Shown: positions 55,097 to 64,000 of the stretch, piece after piece | How positions within the stretch are numbered: the first letter of the stretch is position 1 | Layout of the letters: each line of letters begins with the position of its first letter | Assembly (NCBI RefSeq): GCF_963675165.1 | Contig: NC_087381.1 | Span: 4,030,001 to 4,094,000 of the forward strand | Direction: 5' to 3' | Length of the DNA: 64,000 nucleotides | From: Halichondria panicea | Taxonomy: Eukaryota > Porifera > Demospongiae > Suberitida > Halichondriidae | Made by a program: the position numbers and the translations under genes | The notes under the pieces: model-generated | What the model was told of the DNA's origin: nothing | The model's database searches: none | The model's input: the letters and a program-made list of their open reading frames with translations, nothing else

Positions 55097-56215
55097 TAAC
55101 TGCGCAGAGAGTAGGTGATATTGGACGCTTTTGGCGCGCCATCCGGAGAGTGAACAGGCTGCCATAATTATATGATGCACTACATACAATTGTACAGATG
55201 AAGACTCACCTAGCCGGTACCTCTCTTGAAGGTAATTTTTTCTTTCATGACATGGTAACAATCTAATATTGTTACTATTATGCTCATAGCTGATCACATG
55301 GAAATTATTGTAGGCAGAAAGCTGTTTATCCTTATTGTGACTTGGTTAATGGACAGCTACAATGGTGGAGACATCGAGATGGTCAGCTCGTTAACATCAT
55401 CTATTAACATCATCTATTTAGTAGTTCTTGGTAGTCGCCTTGAAATATTTCGTTACGTAGTAGTTTCAGACTATCAATGATGTTTTCTTCCCACAGCGGT
55501 GTGTCATAGCTGACACGTATACTTGCACAATTGACCTGGGCAAACAGTGGCAGGTTTTCAGAGGAGAGGGGAGTGAACAGCAAGCTGAAGCTAGCAAGTA
55601 TTAAGCTAGCAAGTATTGTGCACTTCTATCTAGCTCCCCCTCGGCCACGATACAAACAAACCGGTCCTTTCTCAACAGAACGCAAGTCATTTTCGTAGGG
55701 GTAAGCGCTAAAACGTTCGATCTGCAGTTTCACGTGTTTTGATCCAGTTACATGCACAAGGCATTGTTTCCAATCTTTTTTCTGACGGAACGCTGTCGAT
55801 ATCTAGCGACCTTATTTGCCAGGTGCCCTGACAACGAACATTGAAAGTCAGTTTCAAGAGCCGGAGCATCTCGGAGAGCCACAACTGACTGTTTTTACGT
55901 GACATGGTGGGACTACACCAGCTCGCATCATCAGGGCCCCCCTGGCATTCTAGATATGGCAAAATTACAAGTTGGAAGTTGCGAAATAACAGTTGACCTA
56001 TCTCGGAAATAAATATGCATCCAGCAATAACTGACCACAACTACTTGTAATAATTGTCATCATCCCCTCGTATTTAATAACATCTTCATTATTAATTATT
56101 AATCATATATTAGGATGCATGGGTGAGTATGATCAGTTTAGGTGACCAATTATCTCGTACTTTCGACTCAATAATTATTTGACCCTGGGTGCAGAGTGAT
56201 GTCGCACAGCATCCT
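55097..56215. other. Spacer with no supported gene
   Basis: A 110-codon minus-strand frame at 55708-56040 has no recognisable motif. Otherwise low-complexity and AT-rich. Confidence 0.4.
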
Positions 56216-56219
56216 TTTA

Positions 56220-56405
56220 CTACATATCCGATCCTAAGTAGCCATCCATAAAATTTGGATCCACAGGATTCCCAGGTTCGATACGCAGTTCCGCGACACC
56301 AGCATTACGTTGAGTTTTGGTCACATAACGAAGTTGACCGTAGCTAGTTTGTTGCATAACGGCGGCGAGTAGTAGAAAAAAAAGTCGAAGTAAAGACACG
56401 CACAA
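56220..56405 (-). CDS. Possible small secreted peptide or first exon
   Basis: A 61-codon frame starting MCVSLLRLFFLLLAAVMQQ has a textbook signal-peptide profile: a hydrophobic leucine core followed by polar residues (TSYGQ). A hydrophilic remainder ends in GYLGSDM. It may be a complete short secreted peptide or the first exon of a longer gene, but no donor is obvious before the stop. There is no family resemblance I can name. It lies between repeats. Confidence 0.3.
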   Translation of the reverse strand: MCVSLLRLFFLLLAAVMQQTSYGQLRYVTKTQRNAGVAELRIEPGNPVDPNFMDGYLGSDM

Positions 56406-56489
56406 CAGTTTGTCTATGTCACATTATTCACTCACTCACACAGGTGGAAGTTGTTAGAGTGACTTCGAAAAAACATGTAAATACATGTT

Positions 56490-57110
56490 TTTCTCGTATC
56501 TCATGAACCATACATTTCCTATTTCCTACAGGTTATCTTGACACCATCATCGTTACCTAGCAACTGACCACCCCCAACTAATTGTTGTCTCAATGTTCTC
56601 ACGGTGACTGCAGAAACTGGTCGTATCGGCAGACGCTCTTTTCCCGGGAAATATTTTATTTTCTTCACCAGTGGCTACAGACCAGGAATTTCTTCCTCTG
56701 GCTCTTTATTTTCTAGAGCTGGCCCAGTCACTCCCCTCTGACTCAACAAGGCCATAGGCATCAAAATTAATTATCCTACAAAGATGTTGTAGCGATTAGT
56801 AATTGGTCACTTTTCTTTCGACAATTCTGTACAAAGCATACCTCGAGGCAGCACAATGAAAATACCACCACATGAAATCATTGCGCGGCGTGTGCATAGC
56901 TCCAACACAGCAGTAGCCATGCCGGCCATTGTGACGAAAATTAACACCAGCCACGCCACAGTTATATGAACTCGTATATATGAACTCAGATGGACCAACC
57001 AGATTCTGCTAATCACCAAACAATGTTCTAAATTACGTTTCTCTAGTGGTCATTTGTTGTGCACGCTGTATGCTTTAATATGCGTACCTCAAGCTAGAAA
57101 ATATAGAGCC
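56490..57110. mobile_element. Worn copy of piggyBac-type element A
   Basis: It shares with 19889-20790 the words tcgttacctagcaactgacc, atcggcagacgctcttttcc and cttttctttcgacaattc, in the same order and orientation. The ends are no longer recognisable. Confidence 0.75.
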
Positions 57111-57179
57111 GAGGAAGAAGCTCTTGCGATGTTTTAATTTGGACTTACTTACCATGTGTTAGAGACCCTGCTGTATTCA

Positions 57180-57830
57180 ATGGGGAACTCGGCGGCATGT
57201 TGACTCCTCGAAGCATTGCCCGACCTGTGTTCCCTACTCTCTCTGCGCACTATCAAAACCAAGGTGTAATAAAACCTGTTACTTTTCTGAATGGGCTGCC
57301 CCAATTGTACCGGTGGTCAAGCATGAAGGCAACTACAAGCTGACGGTGAACGCTGTAGCAAAGACTCCCTCGAATCAAAGACATTTTTGCATCTCTCGTG
57401 GAAAGACCCTCACACAGGTCCCCCTAACTGAATACCAGCGTCTACCTTTTGGCACTCCTGGGATTTTCCAGCGCACTATGGACCCTCGTGGAAGTTTTTC
57501 GGCGCCCAGACAAGGGCCGGCTCAAGCGAACGAATTTATGTTGCCCTACCTGGGACACCGCATCTCTTCTGCTGAAGGGTTGCAACCGACTGACAGCAAG
57601 ACCCCTCATTCCTCGGGTTACTAAACTGTTCTTGCCCCCCTCCTTCCGATTACGTCAGGAGGTGCTCCTGACCTTCAGCTGACCTCTGATGACCAGATGA
57701 AGCCATATGGCATTGGCGCAGCACACATGCCCAATTGCTCGCACCTTACCTGAAGAACTATCATTTGAGGAGAAACTGAAAACTGAAAACTGTCCTCATC
57801 AAGCGCAGGTGAAGACAGTGGGACGGGTGA
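57180..57830 (+). pseudogene. Ty3/gypsy RT fragment with internal deletions
   Basis: Plus-strand scraps in RT order: QGVIKPVTF, then WAAPIVPVVKHEGNYKLTVN, VPLTEYQRLPFGTPGIFQRT and LGHRISSAEGLQPTDSKT. The catalytic YxDD stretch is missing, lost in one of at least two deletions. It is a different lineage from the gypsy at 31270-45190 (the motif words differ). Confidence 0.75.
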
Positions 57831-57839
57831 GAATAAAAA

Positions 57840-57912
57840 CAATAATGACATAATTATAATAATTATTATAATAATTATTATATTATTTTTTATAATTATA
57901 TATTTTTTTCAA
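57840..57912. repeat. AT microsatellite (taattataat type)
   Basis: About 70 bp of taataattattat repeats and poly-T. Confidence 0.85.
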
Positions 57913-58469
57913 GCTGATGCAAGGTCAGCTCACCGACCCTGAGACGGGTGAGCGGTGGTGCAGAGGTACCGGTGGTGCAGAGGTACAGTAGATGAGCAGT
58001 GCAGGGAAGGAAGATCGGGCATATTACGTATATGCTCAATCAGAGGCCGCTCTTGTATAAAGGCCGTGCACGTGGCAGCCAAATAAATTATTACTAGCAG
58101 CTAGCTACATGTACGTAGCTATGAGTAGCAGCTTGTTAGTGCTTCACAAAGACTTTCTCATGGCAGAGTTCAGGTGAAAACAACTTTTGATGACAAACTA
58201 AATTATCTGGAGCTAATAAACGCCGCTCTTGGAACAGTGGCCCCAGTGGCCCCTCTTGCCTCCTCTTCCAGCAAAATGAAACATTTAGTAGCTGATCAAG
58301 CATATACGGTATATATCTTTTAAGTTTTAATGTTATACAAGATGCAGCTAACTCGGCTGGCACACTGTCCCATGTGTTATACACCACATCTCTGGGTCTA
58401 TCTCTGATTCTTAATTAAGAAGGTACAATTTAATTAAGAGACTGTGCAAACATTGTATTCTTTTTAGGC
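57913..58469. other. Spacer with a possible LINE tail on the minus strand
   Basis: On the minus strand, 58387-58310 reads MVYNTWDSVPAELAASC, which resembles the 'VWNSLP...' end of LINE reverse transcriptases. Too short to be certain. Confidence 0.25.
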
Positions 58470-59078
58470 ATGAAGGGAAGATACCTGCTGACGAGATCTG
58501 GGTCAAGTTGGGTGGAGATAAGGGAGGAGATAAGGGAGGAGGGAGGGAGTTTTAAGATGGTGTTTCAGATATGTAATGTAGAGCATACCTGTGCTTTTTG
58601 TGGACGATTGCACTACAGAGGTTCGAAGATGAGGTACAGAGCAAGACATGGAGGCAGAATATTAAACACTGAATGTTTTATAATTGTAACGTGTACAGAG
58701 GTCCGAGTATTCCTTAGCGGGGATTATGAGTTCCAATCAAGCTGGCGCTGTGCTAATGCCTCTCGCCATGTTTTTGCTTCGCTTTTGCTCAAAAGTATTA
58801 GAGTGTTATCTATAATGAACTATATAAAGTCACTGAGAAGAAAAGGCTTATTTACATGCATCTATTGTTGTTGTAGAACCAATCTAGCAACACAAAAATG
58901 GACGTTACAGAAGTTAACTGATTATATTACACTACGTGAGGCCAGTTCAATCCAGTGTGTATCCAGGGCAACCATGTCGCACCCTCCCATGTCAGCCATG
59001 TATATCCTCTGTGAGAACGCAAAAAAATTATGTCCGAAGTATTTTCACCTTATTTTGGATATCAGTTGTTTTATGTAG
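58470..59078 (+). CDS. Open frame of 202 codons, unrecognised
   Basis: It starts MKGRYLLTRSGSSWVEIREE after a GAG-rich stretch of direct repeats (ggagataaggga). It is unusually rich in Cys, Arg and Ser (for example CIYCCCRTNLATQ) and has a hydrophobic middle. No motif is recognised and the composition is not strongly protein-like, so it may be a chance frame in decayed mobile DNA. No splice context or neighbour helps. Confidence 0.2.
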   Translation: MKGRYLLTRSGSSWVEIREEIREEGGSFKMVFQICNVEHTCAFCGRLHYRGSKMRYRARHGGRILNTECFIIVTCTEVRVFLSGDYEFQSSWRCANASRHVFASLLLKSIRVLSIMNYIKSLRRKGLFTCIYCCCRTNLATQKWTLQKLTDYITLREASSIQCVSRATMSHPPMSAMYILCENAKKLCPKYFHLILDISCFM

Positions 59079-59574
59079 GAGCTCCGTCGCAGTAATAGTG
59101 GATTCATACCTAGACCGAAAAAAGAAAGTGATGTTATTATAAGGTCAGCACAGTGCAATGTGAGTGACTGCAGTGAGATCAGTTCGCTAAAATGATTAAG
59201 CAATGTGTTAAAACTAGAGTTGATTCTAGCAACAGAGACCACTTTAACAGATACCACTTTAACAGATACCAATTAATTTACTAACCAATTAATTTACTAT
59301 GATCATTATAATTATAGCAAACTTATTATGCCGATTCATTCCTGAAGCTTTCTTCAGAGAGAGTGTGTTTTACCTGTTACAAATTCATATCTAATTGTAC
59401 TTAAAACACACTCGGGGCTCACTTCAAGTATTGACGAAGACCTCATTAACCCGAGGCCTCGCGAGCGACTTGTCCTAGAGGGAATGGCGCGCTGCGGCGC
59501 CATGGGTTATACTGTATGTCGTTCTGTGTATTCTGAGTCTACTCACTCGGATGTGATGGCACCGTGTTTGTACC

Positions 59575-59817
59575 ATGGATAGCCTCAACACAACAAGATA
59601 CAGTAGTAATTTTAAATTTAATGTTAATCAAGCTTCGTTGTCGAATAAAAGCGATCAGAAGCTAAAAAGCTCGAACTTGAACATTAGCCTAGATGTACAC
59701 ACGGCTTTAACTCGAGGTTGTAGACTAACTAAACCTCAAATAAATGCAGATGGTTTGCACTTCAGTGCTCTAGCTTTTACATCGCTATCCACAAATGAAA
59801 TAACGGTTCAGCTGTAG
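59575..59817 (+). CDS. Open frame of 80 codons, unrecognised
   Basis: It starts MDSLNTTRYSSNFKFNVNQ. It is serine-, asparagine- and leucine-rich with no hydrophobic segment. It is preceded by the palindrome-like ggcgcgctgcggcgcc. The composition is plausible for a small protein or an exon, but no family or conservation is visible. Confidence 0.25.
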   Translation: MDSLNTTRYSSNFKFNVNQASLSNKSDQKLKSSNLNISLDVHTALTRGCRLTKPQINADGLHFSALAFTSLSTNEITVQL

Positions 59818-60252
59818 TTGCGATTCATAGGAGAACTAAAAAACAGACTGCTCTATTATTATCTGTAGTGTTTAAAGGTCGCAGTTCTTACAGTACAATA
59901 TTCACTAGGTTATGCTTACTTCAAGAAGCACACGTTTGCCATCATTCCCAACCCCAATGAATCCTTAATAAGAGCAGTGTATGGCTTGATCTTATAAGGG
60001 ATTGAACAGACATTGGAAACGTTCATGTTGGGGTTTATTGTGTAAAGGGCCAAGCAACCTCAATATACCCACCACTTCAGCTTCATGGATGGTAACAACC
60101 TCAAGATCAACTGGGATAGCGACAACAACGTCACTCCATTTAGGTGTAAAAAAAGAACAGTATTGTATTTTTCCAAGATCTTGCAATCATTTTGGTGAAA
60201 GTCCAAAAACGTCACTGCGCACGCGCACAGATCTAACACATGTAAACGTACA

Positions 60253-61441
60253 ATGGCTTACAGTGCAAGTGATCGTGAGGCAACAGCTAGGCAACCAGCT
60301 CCAAGCAGAAGAGTAACAGTCACTGTTCTGCCACCAGGGTTTATGAGTACGAGTGGATGTATGCAAACAGTAAGTGTGCACAATTAGATTGTCATGTAGG
60401 AAGATCTATATCTATAGTGCTCACTTAATAGAAACATAATTGGTGACAATAAATACATTATTTTGTGGAGCTAGATCTAAACTATAAGTGCGCTAACTGC
60501 TGATAATAATTGTTTACGTGTAAATGTTTTCATAGGGAAGTACAACTTCTGACACGACTCGTACTCCTGCTCCGACACCACTAACACAATCTCAAATTTT
60601 GTACCGAGTAAAGATCATCAACCCGGCAAAAAAAACAGACATGGTTGTTAGAGACATGAGGACTTTTCATAGCCATTTCTCATCTATGACAGATATGAAG
60701 GTCAGGTTAATGGAAGAATTCAAGAGTCAAGTACCAGCAACAACATCATTTTCAATGGGTTACTTTGCTGGCCGCCCATCTGCTAAATATTGGATTTACA
60801 CAGAAGAAGATTTAGCTTCGATGTATAGCAAGTCTATCACTCAAGAAATTATGTTGTGGTGTGATGGCCGAAATGTTACTGATAGTGAAACTCCAAATCC
60901 TAAGCGGCGAAAGACTGGAGAAGGGTGTTTGTCAAGAAGAGAGGAAAAGGAGCTTGAGGTAGAAGAGTTAACAAAAGAATTGAAGGAACTGAATAAAGAA
61001 AAATTAAATTTAAGCGAAGTGCAGTACCGTCTGTGGGCTCGCATGATTACAACAGGGATCCATTCAAGTAAAGATACACCTCCACAAGTCCCTATGATTA
61101 CTGGTATTACTCCAAAAAGGAAACAAAGAAAGGATGACTTGACAATGTCAGATACTATTGCGAGCACTGCGGCAGCCGTTGTTAAGGCAATAAATTGTGT
61201 TTCTCCAGTCACCCAATCAGCTACTATTCAACAGACTATTTTAGATTCATGTACACCTACCAGACGTTCAAACGATTTATCACAATTGGGAATTCCCCCT
61301 GGTAAAGCCTCTGAAATACGTGGAAAATCCTTTGGACAGCTAAGCACTCTCAAACAGTTGTATGATGACTGTGTCTTAACACAAGATGAGTTTGAAGAGC
61401 AAAAGCGAGATATTTTATTCGGACTGAAAAGGCTTCAGTGA
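60253..61441 (+). CDS. Transposon accessory protein, PB1-like start and SHOCT-like end
   Basis: Exon 1 (60253-60369, MAYSASDREATARQPAPS...) ends at a donor ACA|GTAAGT. Exon 2 (60536-61441) follows the acceptor gttttcatag, in phase, for a total of 340 residues. Residues 55-130 (LYRVKIINPAKKTDMVVRD, MGYFAGRPSAKYWIYTEEDL) look like a PB1/ubiquitin-like fold. Next is a basic segment (NPKRRKTGEG), a coiled coil (EKELEVEELTKELKELNK) and a linker. The C-terminal helix pair LSTLKQLYDDCVLTQDEFEE matches the SHOCT pattern (short C-terminal oligomerisation domain). The protein may be an oligomerising DNA-targeting partner of the transposase. The domain calls are from memory and the frame is intact. Confidence 0.75.
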
Positions 61442-61533
61442 CATGAATATAATGTACTTGCAACTTAGTATGTTGTATAATTATGTTATTTATGCCGTTT
61501 TGTTATTTGTACATAATAATTAGTGTTTGTATT

Positions 61534-62547
61534 CTAGTATATTCCTATACTTGAAATCCAGGCTTGACAATCTGCTACTGTTATTGTTGAAAATGCATAT
61601 AATACAATAGTTTCAATATCATCGATTGCTTGCATTTCTGTTTCCAATGATCTCATCATATACTTGACTTTCGAAAAAGCTAGTTCTATGGGATTAAAAT
61701 CCGGTGAGTACGGAGGCAGGTAATGACTGACCGATCCAGCATCACTGATAACTTGCTCAACTTCAGGCACATGGTGGATGGAACAGTTATCCATGATGAC
61801 AATACTATTTTCGTTAGTACCGTTGAATGGCAAAAGATGAGGAAAAAGGGAAGTGCACACAAAATCATAAAATCATAGAAATGATCACCATTTACACCAC
61901 CTTGTACAATTTCAATCCTATAATTCCATTAATCGACATCGCCGCAATGGCAGAAATATGTTCTCCTCTCACAAACAATTTCTGGGCTTTCAATGGTTTG
62001 CCTCTCAAGCTGTAGCCATACGTGCGTATAGAATCCCTTGCGTCGGTGCCTGTTTCGTTAATAAACACAAGAGAACTCTTTTCATACAAAGAAACATCAG
62101 TTACAAATTCATTTCGGAGTAAATCGTCTCTCTGTAAGGCAAATGTAACCAGCTTCTGCCTTGTAAATCCGCTTTTTTTCAGCATCTTACACACAGCGCT
62201 TTCACTCACATCTAGCCCATCTAGCCCAAGTGTTGACTTTACTTCACTTGTGATTTCTCGGAGGAACATCCCCGGCCTTTGGAGTATGAGATGGATGATG
62301 AGAAGAGCTGCACTGGTTCTGTGATTACCCGAAATGCTCTCTGAACTGGGTATTCTTTTTTGGCAACATCTCCAGTGGTTCTAAAGATGTGCATCACTCT
62401 CCAAACAGTTGACACATCAATGTTGAGATTATGAGCTATCACTGATGGTTTATAAAGAAGAGCCTCACTTTGCCATATGATCCTCCAACGTAGATCTTCA
62501 CTGTAAGCACTAGATCTCTTTGATTCACAAGAAGTATTAGTAGCCAT
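61534..62547 (-). pseudogene. Tc1/mariner-type DDE transposase, frame-shifted and active-site altered
   Basis: It starts at 62547 (MATNTSCESKRSSAYSED, then LRWRIIWQSE), with a helix-turn-helix region (STVWRVMHIFRTTGDVAK). The catalytic domain has SSLVFINETGTDARD, where the first catalytic Asp expected in 'FIDE' is Asn, IVIMDNCSIHHVPEV with the second Asp, and YLPPYSPDFNPIELAF with the Glu. There are 34 residues between the last two, hence DD34E. Frame shifts lie near 62300 and 61935, and an exact 8-bp tandem duplication lies at 61861-61876. The last part is open to the stop at 61534. Confidence 0.88.
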
Positions 62548-62636
62548 TGCTCAAATTCAAACAGATCTACTGCGCATGCGCGTGAACAGAATAAACCTAT
62601 CGTGGGCTCATTTTGCAAGATCTTGGAAAAATACAA

Positions 62637-63029
62637 TACGTGCACCTGGCAAACTTACCTCTACAGTTAAGTAGCACCCGCACCTTGCATGGAGCAGCCA
62701 AGTAGCTCAGAATCAGAAACAGACGATAATTATAGTTAAGCAAGTATTTGGTGATTTTTTACTTACATAATTATAGTTTAGCCAATACAATATAATATAT
62801 AAGAACCAGACAGCCCCTAGTATGATCTTATGACAATATTTAAGCACCAGACAGTCCCGATTATGATCGAGATGACATGGATGAACAATTTGTTATAATT
62901 ATTGACTAACTTTGTATTTTCATAAAACGATAACTACAACTGGGAAGTATAGCTCCTAAAATTTTATGGGGGGTGATCAGTGCCAAAACCCCACCTTTTT
63001 TTATTTAGTACTAAAGTGATTTACATGGT
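62637..63029. other. Spacer with no recognised gene
   Basis: AT-rich. Contains a loose repeat of 'accagacag..cc.g' about 60 bp apart (62810 and 62848). No gene seen. Confidence 0.45.
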
Positions 63030-63320
63030 GAAGTTGTGCATGCAAATGATACACTCTCTCTCATTTGCATGGTTGTACATGCAAATGATATTCTCTTATT
63101 TGCATGGTGAAGGTGTACATGCGAATGATTCTCTCATTTGCATGGTGAAGTTGTACATGCAAATGATACTCTCTCATTTGCATGGTGAAGGTATACATGC
63201 AAATGATACTCTCTCATTTGCATGGTGAAGTTGTACATGCAAACGATACTCTCTATTTGCATGGTGTACATGTGATCTTTTATTTGCATGGTGAAGATGG
63301 TCATGCAAATGCAAATTTGT
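63030..63320. repeat. Tandem array of paired octamer sites (ATGCAAAT / ATTTGCAT)
   Basis: Units of about 55-60 bp repeat five to six times. Each holds ATGCAAAT, then atactctctc or similar, then ATTTGCAT and ggtgaaggtgtac. I count about a dozen intact octamers in alternating orientation plus two with one change. ATGCAAAT is the binding site of POU/Oct factors. Frames through the array are repeat artefacts. Confidence 0.85.
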
Positions 63321-63370
63321 GCAACATAGCTGGGCGTGGCCCGACACCTGAACACCCACGCCCAGCTAGT
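63321..63370. repeat. Perfect short inverted repeat (AGCTGGGCGTGG)
   Basis: agctgggcgtgg at 63329-63340 pairs with ccacgcccagct at 63357-63368 around a 16-base loop. It may be the remains of a small MITE. Confidence 0.6.
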
Positions 63371-63461
63371 CTTACCGGTATATCAAGTGTGTGGGTGCCC
63401 GGACGCGCATGCGCGTGTTAGCAGCCACGTGTACGTGTAGAGCTAGAGCAGAGGGAGAAAA

Positions 63462-64000
63462 GATGTCTACTGATTCCAGAACCGAAAGGCTCAAAAATCT
63501 TCTAGGACAAGCTGTCCAGTGTCTCTCATCACCTGTTAATACTTCTTCATTACCTGTGGAAGCGGGGCCTTCAACACCTGCCGATCAGCGGGGTGCGAGA
63601 CCATTTCAGCCCTGAGGGCAAGGAAGGGGGCTAGCTTGGCAAACAGAAGCTCATAGCGAAAGAAACAGTCTTTTTAACTATCACAGTGGCAGTAAACGGA
63701 GCCGTAAGAGTACCGACAGAAAAGGAAAAGGACCCAACAAAAAGAAGCGTGTTGCAAGTTGGAACCACCCTTTTATATGCTTGGCTAAAGCAGACCAGGA
63801 CAAGACACCTTCTGCCCTTGAGAGAAGCGTGCTCATCAATGCAGGTATTGCGATTTTAATATAATTAGTATACTATTGTCTACAGCTTGTACCATGTGTC
63901 CTGGCCCCACGCCCATTTCCTCTCAATAATTACTCCTGGTTGGGTCTGGTATGAAATTCGGATAGCGATGTGACCTAACGTAAATGCTTTATTCAACCAC
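63462..64000 (+). CDS. First exons of a gene running off the window
   Basis: An ATG at 63462 opens MSTDSRTERLKNLLGQAVQ, with a serine/proline-rich linker. The first frame stops at 63613. Downstream in another frame lies a clean stretch, ERNSLFNYHSGSKRSRKS, then a basic NLS-like GPNKKKRVASW and NHPFICLAKADQDKTP, ending at a donor-like CAG|GTATTG near 63845. From memory the latter part resembles N-terminal regions of repeated, HECT/G2E3-like proteins of cnidarians and fish. A frame shift or small intron near 63620 separates the pieces. The gene is cut by the window end. Confidence 0.45.

Larger units (their letters stand above)
60163..62636. mobile_element. Two-gene Tc1/mariner-type transposon
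   Basis: TA lies on both sides (60161-60162 and 62637-62638). Exact 24-bp terminal inverted repeats begin TTGTATTTTTCCAAGATC. Inside, an accessory gene runs rightward from 60253 and the transposase runs leftward from 62547. Each starts about 90 bp from its own terminus and they end tail to tail (61441 and 61534). CG-rich words resembling gcgcatgcgc and gcgcacgcgc flank both starts. The accessory frame is intact and the transposase is damaged. Confidence 0.88.

Noticed and set aside
55708-56040. 110-codon minus-strand frame
   Set aside because: No motif, no splice context, mixed composition. It may be chance.
63134-63421. Open frames through the octamer array (repeating LHGEGVHAND and FTMQMRE)
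   Set aside because: Both strands are open only because the array unit lacks stops. No independent coding sign.
1-64000. tRNA, rRNA or other structured RNA genes
   Set aside because: I found no tRNA-like A/B box cloverleaf or rRNA core word on either strand by reading. The only tRNA-related sequence is the BEL primer site.

Overview
This is eukaryotic DNA, most likely from an animal and probably a demosponge of the Amphimedon type. Spliceosomal GT-AG introns interrupt several reading frames. A BEL/Pao retrotransposon, a group confined to animals, opens the window. The AT-rich spacer is full of short taattata-type words, which I associate with sponge genomes. The species call is inference. 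Nearly everything recognisable is mobile DNA, much of it nested, and host genes are seen only as fragments.

Layout. 1-6.5 kb: a BEL/Pao LTR retrotransposon (137-6327, minus) with a 5-bp target duplication and a tRNA-Tyr-type primer site, inserted in a coding exon. 6.5-15 kb: degraded exons, a 0.5-kb foldback MITE, a decayed P-like transposase, an unrecognised spliced gene and a Tc1-like relic. 15-19.1 kb: a roughly 1,000-codon gene of an element I cannot assign, with a Tudor-like C-terminus, preceded by three tandem exon-intron units. 19.7-24.9 kb: a nest of TTAA-flanked, piggyBac-type non-autonomous elements. 25.1-29.4 kb: a large element with TGTGCT-rich ends. 31.2-45.2 kb: a decayed Ty3/gypsy element split by a 12.1-kb CACTA (EnSpm) transposon (32441-44562).

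The CACTA element is the most striking object. It has a 3-bp target duplication and a tnp2-type transposase, and it also carries a protein kinase domain on the opposite strand and a multi-exon accessory gene. That accessory gene is itself split by a second CACTA-like element. Two smaller hairpin elements also lie inside it, one of them hosting a third.

45.8-48.8 kb: a hAT element. 49.3-55.1 kb: a complete 5.8-kb DNA transposon with a 9-bp target duplication, encoding a RecQ-like helicase and a convergent zinc-finger/DUF6589-type protein. 55-60 kb: an old piggyBac-type copy, a gypsy RT scrap and weak open frames. 60.2-62.6 kb: a Tc1/mariner element with 24-bp terminal repeats carrying two convergent genes, the transposase and an accessory protein with a PB1-like start and a SHOCT-like end. 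63.0-63.3 kb: an array of POU octamer sites. 63.4-64.0 kb: the first exons of a gene running off the window.

A pattern cuts across all of this. Very short exact tandem duplications (8-17 bp) occur throughout and break otherwise clean frames at several places. This is either a mutational process or an assembly artefact, and it matters for anyone predicting genes here.
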